Of a DNA stretch of 54,037 bases, positions 41,948 to 51,942 are shown piece by piece (position 1 is the stretch's first letter; each line of letters starts with the position of its first letter). The notes under the pieces were generated by a model, which had not been told where the DNA came from, did not search any database, and saw only the letters and a program-made list of their open reading frames with translations. A program made the translations under genes and the position numbers. The DNA is from Sporisorium sorghi (taxonomy: Eukaryota > Basidiomycota > Ustilaginomycetes > Ustilaginales > Ustilaginaceae). The stretch is from assembly GCA_023212695.1 (NCBI GenBank), contig JALCCG010000151.1, forward strand, positions 1 to 54,037. The letters run 5' to 3'.

Positions 41948-43558
41948 TCAGTCGACCGTGGAGAGGATGTCGGAAATATCGCTATTCCCAGCATCCGGCA
42001 CCCCTAGCCGAACAAGCGCATCGTCGTTATGAAACTTGGACAGATGCCGCGCCCCGGAATCGCACAGCACCGTCACCACCACCGGCGGCGGATCACCCCC
42101 TCTCTCGCGCTTGAGCTTGAGCGCCGTCCGCACCGCCGCCACACAGTTCACCGCCGACGACGAGCCCAAAAACAGCCCGTCGTTCAAAATCAAAAACCGC
42201 CCCATTCTTGCAGCTTCGTCGTCCGTGACACGCTCGGCGTCGTCGATGCACTGCAGGCCCATCTGCAGGTTCCTCGTTATGCGGTTGATGCCGATGCCCT
42301 CGACGACCGAGTCCACCTGATGCCTGCGTCGTTTGCCTTCAGCTTCGGTGGGGCTGTACATGACGCCGTATTTCACCTTGTTGTACAGACCGCTGCCCTG
42401 CGGATCCGCGAGAACGACACGAACCTCCTGCGCCGAGCCGGGGCGGCGGATGAAGCCGCCACCTTGCTTGGACTCGTCCGGATCGCACGAGACGCGTTTG
42501 AGGTACGCTGCGCATCCTGAAAGCGTCCCGCCCGTGCCTGCGCCCGCGACGAATGCATCGATCAGCCCGCCCGTCTGGCGCCAGATCTCGGGACCTGTGC
42601 CGTTGTAGTGCGCCCAAAAGTTGGACGGATTCTCGAACTGGTCGGCAAAGAAGCCGCGAGCCTGGTTCTCGTTGATTACCTCTCCGTCGTCGGCGTTGTT
42701 TTGCGATACTCGTTTGGAGGACACGACGAGGTCGTCGCGATGCACGTACTCTTCGCCCTGGCCGCCATCTGCGCCTGCATAGCCCGAAGTGCCAAACCCG
42801 GTTGGATGCGGCCCCACCAGCTCCACGTCGCCAAACGCTTCCGCCCGCGCCCGAGCCTCGTTGACAAAGTGACGCGGATCCACGATCCCGCGCGGACGAA
42901 CGGATTGGATCTCTGCTCCCAACTTTTGGAGGAGCTCCACCTTCTCGCGCGCCACGTCGTCCGGGATGACGATCGAGCAGCGATACCCTTTGGCACGCGC
43001 TAACGTCGCCAGCGAGATACCCGTGCTGCCGACGGTGCCTTCAAAGATGCAGCTGCCCGTGTGCGGGTACAGCAGCCCTTCGTCCTCGGCGTCCTTGAGG
43101 ATTTGGAGTGCTACGCGGTCCTTGGGCGAGCCAGCCGGGTTGAGGAATTCCGCTTTGCCGAGAATCTCGCAGCCCGTCGCATCGGACAGACTGTTGATGC
43201 GCATCAGTGGCGTGTTGCCGATCAGACCCTCGACGCCGCGCACCACCTGGCCGGAGCGGATCTGGATGGGGTCCCGCCCGCGCAGCTCGCGCCGCCTGCG
43301 CTCCTCTTCGTCTTCATCATCGAGGCCGTACGAGTGCAGCTTTCTGCGTCGTCGCTTGCGTTCGCGCCGTTCTGCGAGGAAGAATACCGAGGTGATCGAT
43401 CCGAGGCCCAGCACGAGTCCCGTGAAGACGCCGATGAGGAATGTGGATTTGCGATGCGAGCGAGAGTAGCGCGCGATGACGGTCCAGCCGGGGATGTGCG
43501 CGAGTTTGGACGTGGACGCGACGGCAGAGGAGGTGGCCCTCGCGCCGACGTTGGACAT
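41948..43558 (-). CDS. mcy1: Mcy1-like membrane-anchored cysteine-synthase-fold PLP protein
   Basis: The 536-aa product is a fold-type II PLP enzyme with an N-terminal membrane anchor (about 39-62, STFLIGVFTGLVLGLGSITSVFFL) followed by a basic stretch (RRERKRRRRK). The catalytic part starts near 100. Lys146 in NPAGSPKDRVAL is the expected PLP lysine, and the cofactor-phosphate loop reads EGTVGSTGIS, a variant of TSGNTG. The closest known relative is yeast Ygr012w/Mcy1, a mitochondrial outer-membrane protein of uncertain substrate, so true cysteine synthase activity should not be assumed. A charged insert (about 235-330) contains Gly/Glu-rich and NENQARGFFADQFENPSNFWAHYNG segments. The ATG at 43558 is chosen over an upstream frame made of CT-rich leader. 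Confidence 0.88.
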   Translation of the reverse strand: MSNVGARATSSAVASTSKLAHIPGWTVIARYSRSHRKSTFLIGVFTGLVLGLGSITSVFFLAERRERKRRRRKLHSYGLDDEDEEERRRRELRGRDPIQIRSGQVVRGVEGLIGNTPLMRINSLSDATGCEILGKAEFLNPAGSPKDRVALQILKDAEDEGLLYPHTGSCIFEGTVGSTGISLATLARAKGYRCSIVIPDDVAREKVELLQKLGAEIQSVRPRGIVDPRHFVNEARARAEAFGDVELVGPHPTGFGTSGYAGADGGQGEEYVHRDDLVVSSKRVSQNNADDGEVINENQARGFFADQFENPSNFWAHYNGTGPEIWRQTGGLIDAFVAGAGTGGTLSGCAAYLKRVSCDPDESKQGGGFIRRPGSAQEVRVVLADPQGSGLYNKVKYGVMYSPTEAEGKRRRHQVDSVVEGIGINRITRNLQMGLQCIDDAERVTDDEAARMGRFLILNDGLFLGSSSAVNCVAAVRTALKLKRERGGDPPPVVVTVLCDSGARHLSKFHNDDALVRLGVPDAGNSDISDILSTVD

Positions 43559-43960
43559 CCTGAACGGGTGTTGTCGATGATGATGGTGAAAGAGAGAGAG
43601 AGAGAGAGGTGAAAGTAAGCTGAGACGATCTTTGGCTGCGTTTCGCTCGTTTCTCTCCACCTTGGCGAATATTTAATTTTGTTAGACCGCGTCAACTGGC
43701 GCTAAAAAGTCGAAAAATTTCACCACGCTTTTAACGGCGGTGTTGGCGTGGGTCGTAAATTTACAATCCTCCCCCTCTTCCTTCATCTTGAGTTCCTGCC
43801 ACCATCTCGACCCTCGTGGCGCCGCCCAAAGCTTGATCTTGTCACGGGTGGAGGCGCCACTCTCCCTCAACTCGAGCCTATCTGCTACATCCTATCACGA
43901 TAAGGGCTCCGACTCGTCTACCGGCTTGTCTCCCCTCCTCGGAGCGACCGGGCCATCACC
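43559..43960. other. Divergent promoter region, Mcy1-like gene and transporter
   Basis: 402 bases between divergent ATGs. CT repeats sit just upstream of the Mcy1-like start, and an AT-rich AATATTTAATTTTG lies at 43669-43682. No coding frame is supported. Confidence 0.5.
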
Positions 43961-45517
43961 ATGGTCACCCTCACATACGCACAAGATGCACCGCGTCATC
44001 CACCACCACCTCCGCACTTGCGGCAAACCTCCTCCTCGAGCCAACGACGGGCGCGCATCGTCTCGATCGCTTCGATAGCACGCGAGGGCAACGCCTCGCT
44101 CGTATCCAGCATCAGCAACCTCACCAACACCATCATTGGCACCGGCATGCTGGCCACGCCCGGCGCCTTCAAATACACTGGCCTTCTACTCGGCCCTTGC
44201 CTCATTCTGTTCTGCGGCTTTACTGCGGCTCTTGGCCTCTACCTGTTGACCAGGTGTGCGGCTAGAGTGGGTGGCAGGAAGAACAGCTTCTTCACCATCG
44301 CCAGCCAAGCGTTGCCTGCCGGTGCGTGGTATTTCGATCTAGCGATCGCGCTCAAGTGCTACGGCGTCAGCATCTCGTACCTCATCATCTGCGGACAGCT
44401 CATGCCGCAGGTCATCATCAGCTTTTTTCGCGCTTTCCATCGAGACATCCACCAGATCCCTACGCTCTTTCTCGACCGAAGCTTTTGGATTTTGGCGCTT
44501 ATCATTCTCCTCATTCCGCTCTGCTTTCTGAGGCGGCTCGACTCGCTCCGCCACACGTCGTACCTCAGCCTGCTCGCCGTGTTTTACCTGGTGATCATCG
44601 TGCTGCACTACAGCTTCAGCTCGGATGCTCGCGCCTCGCTCCCGCCTAAAGGAGATGTCGAGCTGGTCAACGTCTCGTGGCACACGATCAGCATCTTTCC
44701 CGTGTTTGTCTTTGCGTTTACGTGCGCGCAAAACATGCTGCCCGTCTACAACGAGCTTTTCCAGAATCACGAGACCAGAGTTAATACCGCCATCGGCTCG
44801 TCGATCGGCACGGGCGGTTTCGTTTATCTTGTTGTCGGCGTGCTCGGCTATCTAAGCTTCGGCGGCAATGTGGGCGACAACATTATCGCCATGTACCCGA
44901 GCACGAGCTTGTTCGTGTGCTTTGGCAGGGTCAGCATTATTGTGCTGACCATCTTTAGCTATCCGCTGCAGGTGCATCCGTGCCGTGCGAGTTTGGACAA
45001 GGTGTTCTCCAAGGCTAGTAGAAGGCAGCAGATTCTCGACGATGCTGCTGCGTCGGCGATTGCTACTCCTGACGAAGAGGGGAGCGGGAATACGATCCGG
45101 CCGTACCGCGACGACGAAGACGACGATGACGACGAGGATGCGCCCCTTGCTCCCCCTCCGCAGCAACCCTCCACCCCGGAATCCGACGAAGAAATCCCGC
45201 TCGGCAAATGGTGCCTCATGACCGCAGGCATCCTCAGCACCACGTTCATCATCAGCCTGCTCGTCGACGACCTCTCGATCATCCTCGGCTTTGTCGGCTC
45301 CGTCGGCAGCACCACCATCAGCTTCATCCTCCCCGGCGTACTCTACGCCTCGTTGTTTAGAGATGAGCCGCACTCGAGGCTGCGTAAAGCGGCGATCGCG
45401 TTGGCCGCCTGGGGCTGTTTGGTGTTGGTCGTGGCGCTGTCGGCGAATATCTTGAAGTTGATCCATGCCCAGGTGCCGAATTCGATCCTCGTCACCAGTG
45501 TTACGAGGAGGGCGTGA
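43961..45517 (+). CDS. Amino-acid transporter, AVT6/SLC38-like
   Basis: The family exports or imports neutral and acidic amino acids, in yeast at the vacuole (Avt5/Avt6). The 518-aa product has the family opening ASLVSSISNLTNTIIGTGMLATPGAF (about 45-70), then about eleven hydrophobic segments to residue 510. An acidic Asp/Glu/Pro loop (about 382-410) sits between the eighth and ninth helices, a usual place for a cytosolic loop. The N-terminal ~40 residues are Pro/Ser/Arg-rich and probably cytosolic. The ATG at 43961 sits in a good context (CACCATGG). It is unspliced and converges on the membrane protein gene with 216 bp between stops. Confidence 0.9.
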   Translation: MVTLTYAQDAPRHPPPPPHLRQTSSSSQRRARIVSIASIAREGNASLVSSISNLTNTIIGTGMLATPGAFKYTGLLLGPCLILFCGFTAALGLYLLTRCAARVGGRKNSFFTIASQALPAGAWYFDLAIALKCYGVSISYLIICGQLMPQVIISFFRAFHRDIHQIPTLFLDRSFWILALIILLIPLCFLRRLDSLRHTSYLSLLAVFYLVIIVLHYSFSSDARASLPPKGDVELVNVSWHTISIFPVFVFAFTCAQNMLPVYNELFQNHETRVNTAIGSSIGTGGFVYLVVGVLGYLSFGGNVGDNIIAMYPSTSLFVCFGRVSIIVLTIFSYPLQVHPCRASLDKVFSKASRRQQILDDAAASAIATPDEEGSGNTIRPYRDDEDDDDDEDAPLAPPPQQPSTPESDEEIPLGKWCLMTAGILSTTFIISLLVDDLSIILGFVGSVGSTTISFILPGVLYASLFRDEPHSRLRKAAIALAAWGCLVLVVALSANILKLIHAQVPNSILVTSVTRRA

Positions 45518-45615
45518 ATGCCACACGCTCCTTTACAATCATAGAAACGCTTACTATTAGACTGGCTTAGATAGAAGCAATAGAAGCGATACATCCCACG
45601 CATCGGATGCAGAAC

Positions 45616-45639
45616 AAAAAAAAAAAAAAAAAAAAAAAA
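45616..45639 (+). repeat. Poly-A tract, 24 nt
   Basis: A run of 24 A in the spacer between two convergent genes, about 100 bases after the transporter stop. Confidence 0.9.
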
Positions 45640-45733
45640 CCCAACAGGATGAGGAAGAAAGCAAACAAATCAACTTCCAATTGCGACACCAACTTCGAAC
45701 GAGTGAAAGACAGACACTACACGCAACGACAGT

Positions 45734-47570
45734 CTACGAATTTTTACGGCTCAGAAAGCTATACGGCTTGCCCGCAGCCGGCGGTGTGACGGGCAACGGC
45801 GCAGGGTGCATGTCCGCACTCGAGTGGAACGCCGGATCCACTGCTTCGAGGTCGTGGTCTGGGCAGTGATCGACGTGCACCGTCGTCCTGGTCACCACGA
45901 GCACCTGATTCGTGGAATGCTGCTCGTCCCCCGCCATTTCCTCCGAAAACGACTTTTCGCCGTGCGACCCAGCAGACGAGGGCGAGAAGCTCGGCATGGG
46001 ACGCAAGTGCGTCGGCGACGTCAAAAACGTAGGCGAGCGCGGCGAGCCCGGGAACGTCGCACTGCGCGGCGACCCGATCGGCGACTGTGGCGACGGCACG
46101 CCTGTCGACGCCGTCGACGACGGGTCCGCATACACGCTCAGCCCGCCGCCGCCGCTGCCCGCCCGGCCCGTCTTGGACCCCTTGGCATTGCCCAGCCCGG
46201 ACACGGTATTGAAGATGTCGTCAAACGTCAGCGTCGCCGAGATGCCCGTGACGAACGCCGCGAGGATGAACGCTGCCGTGATCACATACGCCAGAATAAA
46301 TTTGACCTGGGTTAGGGTAAGGGGCAGGTGTCAGTTGATTCGTCCGTAAACACACAGCGCTTATATCCTGGCTTCCACGCAAGGGGGAAATCTGGGTCCA
46401 TACCTGATTGGTTGATGAGCGCCCGTGGTAGATGCCGTTCCAGGGCACGAAAATCAAGTACACGGGAGCAACACTGAATAGCAAAACTCCACCTAGAATC
46501 GCGAAGACACATGAGTGGCCAATCATTGTCATCATCCACGTCTTCTTGAAGGCGGAATACGACGGTCCATGCAGGTTGCGCGGCGAGCCGATCTTCCAGA
46601 GCGTGCGCATGTTGGTCCAGAGCGTTCGGCGCGCCGGTTGCTCGAGGTCCTTGTCCGGGAAGATGCGGCACAGGTGATCCAGCAGGAAAATGTGGTTCGG
46701 GATCGAGTATAGCACCAGCATCAGCGTCGTGACCGCGAGCAGCACTACGTACGACGCGAGCGCGGCGCAGCACCAGCGGTACACATTCTGCAAGCCGCAC
46801 ACGCCCCGTCGCACTAGAAGAAGAGTTTCGTCGCTCGGTACGGCATCGAGCCACTCCTGGGTGTGTGGCTTGAGGAGGAGCTGATGGTAGACGTCGTTCT
46901 GCGCGCGATGCGTCCAGGCACGCGCCTTGCCGTTGAGCGACGTGATGACCAGGTTGTACACCACCATGATGATGCCCACGCCGAGCACGAACGTGTTCAT
47001 CACCCAGGCGGAATGCGGCAGCGGCAGATGTATCAGGCTCAGTCGCGACGTCAGCACGCCCTTGCGCCTGGTGCCTCCCAAATTGCTGATCGGAGAACGA
47101 GGCGAACAAGTGATCACAAAGCCGTACGTCGCATAGAACGCCGCCAGCATCAGCGGCAGCCACGGCAGCGGAATGTACCACAGCCACTCGACCAGCGGCC
47201 GGTCCGTCCACTGGACGTAGATGATCCAGCTACAAAATCCCATTCCCCACGATACCAAGTAGACGCCGAACAGGGAGAGCAACGTCCAAATGACGTTGGG
47301 CACGATGTACGTCCCGAAAGGGCTCCTGCAGAGCGTGACGAAGCGCGCGTCCTTCATGCGGTCTTTCTTGAGCATGACGTAGGCACAGCAGCAAAACGTG
47401 ATGATGCTTTGGACGATGTCGCAGATCATGTAGATCTCGATGGATCTGCTGGGGCACGGGCGGAGCAGGCCGTTGGCGTAGTCGATGAGGTCGGCATTCG
47501 TGTGGATCCAAGCAGGGATCTTTACCGCCTCGACCGGGATCGTCTTGAAGAGGTTCGGGATGTACAGCAT
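45734..47570 (-). CDS. Orphan polytopic membrane protein, two exons
   Basis: I do not recognise the family. Exons 47570-46404 and 46306-45734 give 579 aa; the 97-nt intron has donor GTATGG, branch-like CCCTAACCC and acceptor CCCAG, and joins RSSTNQ to VKFILAYVITAAF in phase 0. About seven hydrophobic segments are visible: MICDIVQSIITFCCCAYVML, a long one around YIVPNVIWTLLSLFGVYLVSW, LPWLPLMLAAFYATYGFVIT, WVMNTFVLGVGIIMVVYNLV, AALASYVVLLAVTTLMLVLY, CVFAILGGVLLFSVAPVYLIF, and FILAYVITAAFILAAFVTGI. A soluble loop of about 60 residues lies between the fourth and fifth, and the C-terminal ~160 residues are Gly/Ser/Pro-rich and likely cytosolic. The ATG at 47570 (MLYIPNLFKTIPV) is chosen because a TATA box lies 85-92 bases upstream. 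The count of seven recalls receptors, but nothing else supports that. Confidence 0.75.
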
Positions 47571-48633
47571 GGCAGGCGAAAGAAGGGTTACCTTGGGAAG
47601 AGGAGCAGGAGCTGGCGCTCTCGCCTTGGCGATGCGTCGAGGGATGCGCTTGACCTTATATACCAGTGCATCGCCATTCCTTGTGCTCACATCGCAGAAA
47701 GCCCTTTCAGCAGCAGACCGCGATCAAAGCCAAGCACTCCGCAGATCGACCGAACGAGCAGATGCCGAAATCCCCGTGTGTCGACACACCTCAAAACAGC
47801 TAGCGCACACTTGGGCCACTCGCTCTCTCCGTTGGCTTTGAGGAGAAGGAGGTCCGAGGTCGCTGCCGCCGCCGACACGCACGACGACGATGTTCATGCG
47901 ATATGCACCGAATGCTTGCTTTGGGGTTTTCCCCGTGATTAGACGTCTGAAGGGTGCGTGGTCTAGTACCGGCGTGATGGTTCTTGCGTCGATGCATGCT
48001 GCACGATGCGGGATCCGAGCGATCCGAGCGTTTCGGTCCGAGACGTTTTTTGTAACGATCACTTCGAGGTCGTCCTCGTGTAGACACTGCGATGATTGAC
48101 TCCGCTCGTTGCCGTCCAGTCATCTTCGAAGCGCGGATGCAAAACGGGACTGATCGCAAAGGAATGAGGTTGGGATGGGCATCGACATCCGGCGATGCCA
48201 GCGAGGCGGCAACTCACGTCCACAATCAAGCCGACGAGGTCTGAGCGTCGCTTGGCCTGCGCGTGCAGTTCGTGGCGCATGCGCTGTCCGCAATCGGCCA
48301 ACCTACCGGCTGCACGCCTTGTGTCCCCCCAGAGCGAGGACTGTGCTAGGCGGTTAGAACCTGTGGTTGCTCTCGCTTCGCTCATGCTCGGGGTGTGAAT
48401 GTTACCACCATGAACACCGCCAGAAGCTTGATTCGGGTCCAAGTTAGACGTTGTCTGTGGCGCTGCGTGGCGCTTTCGAGCTCGACGTTCGAGAATGTTG
48501 TTGGTGGAATTGGAGTGGATTAGGTGTGAGAAGTACAGCACATCGACATGGCAGACATTTGTGAGGTTGAAGCGAGATAGAGGTTGCGGTTCCGGGGATT
48601 GGCACTTGGAGTGAAAGACAAAGGCCATCGCCT
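47571..48633. other. Intergenic, membrane protein to acid phosphatase
   Basis: About 1.06 kb with the TATA box above and the 3' flank of the phosphatase gene. Frames such as 48059-48856 minus have no recognisable content. Confidence 0.55.
47655..47662 (-). promoter_or_regulatory. TATA box of the orphan membrane protein
   Basis: TATATAAG on the minus strand, 85-92 bases upstream of the ATG at 47570. This favours that start over the longer frame beginning at 47690, which would begin upstream of the box. Confidence 0.6.
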
Positions 48634-49972
48634 CTACTTTCCAAGCAAGCACTTGGAGTAGATGTCGCTGGGCACCCTCGAGTCCAAGTACGCCGTCACC
48701 TTGTTGAGCGGCGTCCACGCCACACCACCCTGCGCATCCGAAGCCAGATCCTTCACCACCGTCTGCATGGTCTTGCCATCCTTCAAGATCCTGACAAAGT
48801 GCTGGCCCTTCTGCTCGTACACCTCGATCACCACCTCTGAGCCCATCGCAGGCCACTGGAACTGGCCCGCCAGACCCAGCGACTTATACAGACGCACCAT
48901 CGTGCCGTCGTGTCCGACGTAGTACTTGAGCTTGTAGTTCTCCTGCCCGTTGACTGCATTGTTGAGGTTGCGGCTGAGCTCCTGCACAAAGACACCAAAG
49001 CCGTACTTGACGTAGTCGTCGGCGCCCGGGCCCGAGTTCCAGATGTAGTCGTACTCCCGGTGGCCCTCGTTGTACGCCTGGTTAGCGAGGTCCTGCGAGA
49101 TCTTGGCGCCGGTCGCCGGGTTGGTGGGCAGGTCGTGTCCATGACACTGACGCGACGCCATCGCATCGAAATGGTGGTCGATCCAGCTGTTCCACCCGCT
49201 CTGGCTCGCCGTGCCCACGACGTTGTTCAGCGCCGAGAACAGGCTTGCTTTCGAGGACAAGTGGTTGTTCCACGCGGGCTGCGACTGCGCATAGCTGCGG
49301 AAGCCGTTGGCGTAACCGCACGAGTAGTTGGGCACAATGTCGTCCATCACGCTCGGCTGCGTGTGCACGGGGAAGTTGCCAGGTGAGGTCCAGCCCTGCA
49401 TGCCCGTAAGAAGTCCACCGGACACCTGGTACGTGCGGTCGCTGTTCGAGGTGCGGATGTAGACGTCCTGCTCGTTGATGCCGCGGCGCAGCAGCGGATT
49501 GCGGCCAAACGGTCCGTAGACGCTGTAAAAGTCGCGTCCGTGCTGGATGCTATCGCGCAGACCGTCGGCGGTCAGCATGCCCTGGTCGCACGTACCGTTC
49601 CAGATGAGGCTGTTGAGCGGGTGCCAGCTCGGGTTCTCGATCTTGCGGTAGATACCGTGTCCCTGCAGATACGAGTCCTGCTTGGCACCGACACTGTACG
49701 AGATCTGCTCGTAGTTGCTGCAGTCCCACCCGGCGGCTGGGTTAAAGACGTTTTCGTTGGGGTACAGGTTGTCCGGCGTGCGCTTGTGGTGGCGCTGCAC
49801 GACGTTGACAAAGACCAGCTTGGCATCTTTGGCTTGAGGAGGGCGCTCGTAGTGCGCAGCGTTGACGTGGGGGCGCGTTGCAGTAGTTGTACGTGTCCCA
49901 GGGAAGGCTGGCGGGGGTGACGCTCGAGTTGAAGATGCCGGGGAACGGCGTGACCGAGGTGTTGGTGCCCAT
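48634..49972 (-). CDS. Histidine acid phosphatase with a one-base frameshift
   Basis: Histidine acid phosphatases release phosphate from esters, some of them phytate. The body carries the active-site motif QRHHKRTPDN (a variant of RHGxRxP) and the late HD motif VGHDGTMVRL. The N-terminus from the ATG at 49972 (MGTNTSVTPFPG, then LPWDTYNYCNAP) runs in one frame, and the body, beginning HVNAAHYERPPQ, in another. They meet at a run of five C on the coding strand (49873-49869). The span is 1339 bases, one more than a multiple of three, and a four-C run would give one 445-aa frame. No splice signals explain the jump. It may be a sequencing slip or a real break. No signal peptide is visible. A frame from 50031 avoids the shift only with a meaningless N-terminus that starts too near the TATA box. 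Confidence 0.8.
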
Positions 49973-50759
49973 GGTGAGAAAGGACTTGGCGAGAAGGCTG
50001 GAGATGAGGTTTTGTTGAGTAGATGCGGCATCGTTTCGCCACTGTTCCGCAGGCTATTTATCTCTTTTGCTCACCTCCCAGCTCTTAGCGTCTGCTTGTT
50101 TGACGGGTCACCTACATGTGCAGGAACCATTCGATGGTCGCTGTAGCAGGTATCGAATAGCATGGACAAGCAGCGACAACGTGTACGCTTCATTAAGCGA
50201 CGTCGACCGAAATCTCGCACTTCCTCGGCGGATATCGACCCGCTGCACAGCGTCGATCCCTTTGGCTTCACTCGGGATGACAATTCCACCTGCGTCGGCC
50301 AACCTGCGAAGCCGTCACAAACAAGAGTTCACACGTGCGCATAACTCATTGACACCATCAATCCTAGTGCTGACGATGGCAAAGCAGCATGAGAGGATCG
50401 CCTTCGGTGGGCGCGGTGTTGGTACCCGGCTGGAGTCGATGCAGGGTCCATACGAAGAATTTTTGTGAGGATCTGCAAGCTCGCGAAAACGGCACCACCG
50501 GTAACGGCAACTACGATAATAGACCATGCAAAGTAGAATGCGGCACTCGCCTCCGGATCAGAAATTTGCCCATTTTGGACAAGTCCTCAGCCAAAAATCA
50601 GTCATCTCAGCTGGACACTCATGCATCTGTGAAGTTCAAAAAAAAAAAAACAAGGCACCAGACAGCTCTCTTTTGGCAGACTTTGCCTTGATATTCTAGC
50701 CTTGTTGCTTCTGCATTGCCTTCAGCCTCTTTGACCCTGCCTTACACATTGGTTCTTCA
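49973..50759. other. Spacer between phosphatase and right-edge elements
   Basis: Contains the phosphatase promoter and a 13-A run (50638-50650). Base composition becomes more AT-rich toward 50700. No supported gene. Confidence 0.5.
50054..50062 (-). promoter_or_regulatory. TATA-like box upstream of the acid phosphatase
   Basis: GATAAATAG on the minus strand, about 82 bases upstream of the ATG at 49972 but only 23 from the ATG at 50031. The spacing supports the former start. Confidence 0.5.
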
Positions 50760-51881
50760 TCAAATAGCTTGTCTAAAGAATGCACTGAAGGCCCAGCGAG
50801 TTGCTGCATCAGTAGTACACCTTTCAGAGTTTGTGACAGGTCTGGTCCTGTGGTAGAATAGTCAAGAGTTTAGTACCACCAAGTCAAGAGGCTCGATGAG
50901 GAACTTTGCTGAATACTCTGGCAGCTTGATCCAGGCAGGTGCGCCAAAGTTGAATAGGAAGCTTGGGATGCAATCTTCAGTGTCACGGTGGATCCCCCCT
51001 GCAAACTCTGAAAAGAATGCTGTAGTCGTTAGCCATGGATGAAGTAGCTTGACAGTGTCTTTGGCAAAGAAGGAGGAAAGCCATTTCCAAGCTTGGGTTG
51101 CTCGAGATTGCAGATTGGGTAGGAAGCTAGGGTGGATCGAGGACTTGGCTGTCTTGATGACTAGAGCGACATGATCTCTTGTCCACTCCAGCAGTTCCAG
51201 GGCTTCATCCTTGCACCGCATGTCAGAGGTCTCCTTTGTGAGATCCAGGGTGTATTTGCCTCGAGAATGCCAGACTCCTAGGTGATGCTCGACAACCTTC
51301 CTCTTGCTGAAAGTGATATTAGACCTGCATGTCTGACTCCCGCATTGTTGAATCAAAGAAGATGGTTGCTTCTTTGCCAAGTATTGGTCGTAAAGATCCT
51401 TTCCATGTGCTGCACTTGCTTGGATGTCAAGTTTTTTATCGTAGCTGCTTGGTGCAAGCCTTTGGAGGATAATATCTCCAGACAGCTTGTCTACTAAGGT
51501 AGTATTGCTTTGAGTGTTGCCTTCATTGACTGTCACACATGGGATGGAATCGAAGCTTGAGAGATCCATGTAGGTGGGTGATCTGGTATTGTTGCAAGAG
51601 GTGGATAAGCACTGATTCCTGTTGTGCCTTTTGATAGGTTTGCCTTTGGAAGATGTTCCTCTCTGCATTCTTCTTCCTCTTCTGATCCAAAGCTTCTGGA
51701 CTTTTTGCTGGCATGGCTTGATTGAGTGGCTGGACAGTGAGATTAAGGTCTGAACATGTGAAGATCCCAGAGATTGGTGGTTGAGTTTGTGTTGAGACCA
51801 AGGAAGGGGGACACGGCTATTTGGAAGAATTTGTTTCAACAACTTCCCATGTCCCCCTGAATCCTCTAACTTATGGGCCAT
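50760..51881 (-). pseudogene. 2OG-Fe(II) dioxygenase-like (TET/JBP-type?) gene, broken by a stop
   Basis: The frame opens at 51881 and runs 339 codons to a TGA at 50864-50862. Past it, the same frame stays open for 33 more codons to a TGATGA at about 50762. The end before the stop reads GGIHRDTEDCIPSFLFNFG...LPEYSAKF...EPLDLVVLNS, and after it LFYHRTRPVT...RWAFSAFF. Together these match the order of a dioxygenase fold: HxD metal ligands, a jelly-roll core, a second His, and a downstream Arg. The wording resembles fungal TET/JBP-type proteins, which are often carried by transposons; that link is from memory. The stop falls three codons before the second His, so the product should be inactive unless the TGA is read through or is an error. 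Earlier sequence is Lys/Ser/Gln-rich with two Cys near QQCGSQTC. AT-richer than the core genes. Confidence 0.5.
51805..51858. repeat. Palindromic GGGGGAC...GTCCCCC repeat, copy A
   Basis: Read on the minus strand it runs AGGGGGACATGGGAAGTTG ... GTGTCCCCCTT with inverted ends of about 9 bp. It resembles copies B and C. It overlaps codons 8-26 of the dioxygenase-like frame. Confidence 0.7.
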
Positions 51882-51888
51882 TCTTGCT

Positions 51889-51942
51889 CAGGGGACACAG
51901 CATTTTTAGGATTTTTGAAGCCACAAACTCCCATGTCCCCCA
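51889..51942. repeat. Palindromic GGGGGAC...GTCCCCC repeat, copy B
   Basis: On the minus strand it reads TGGGGGACATGGGAGTTTG ... GTGTCCCCTGA, the same length and orientation as copy A, starting 84 bases from it. Both ends are retained and the centre is diverged, so it is an old tandem relative. Confidence 0.7.

Noticed and set aside
46300..46325. Telomere-like GGTTAGGGTAAG and, at about 484-490, TTAGGG
   Set aside because: Single occurrences only. The first is the reverse complement of the branch point and acceptor of the membrane-protein intron.
48634..50031. Unbroken phosphatase frame from the ATG at 50031
   Set aside because: Its first ~55 residues are Ser/Pro/Thr noise, and the start is only 23 bases from the TATA-like box. 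The alternative frame gives a sensible N-terminus with a single-base shift.
50862..50880. Intron removing the TGA in the dioxygenase-like gene (GTACTA...CCACAG)
   Set aside because: It would be only about 29 nt and would delete the second His region. Plain readthrough restores the expected pattern better.
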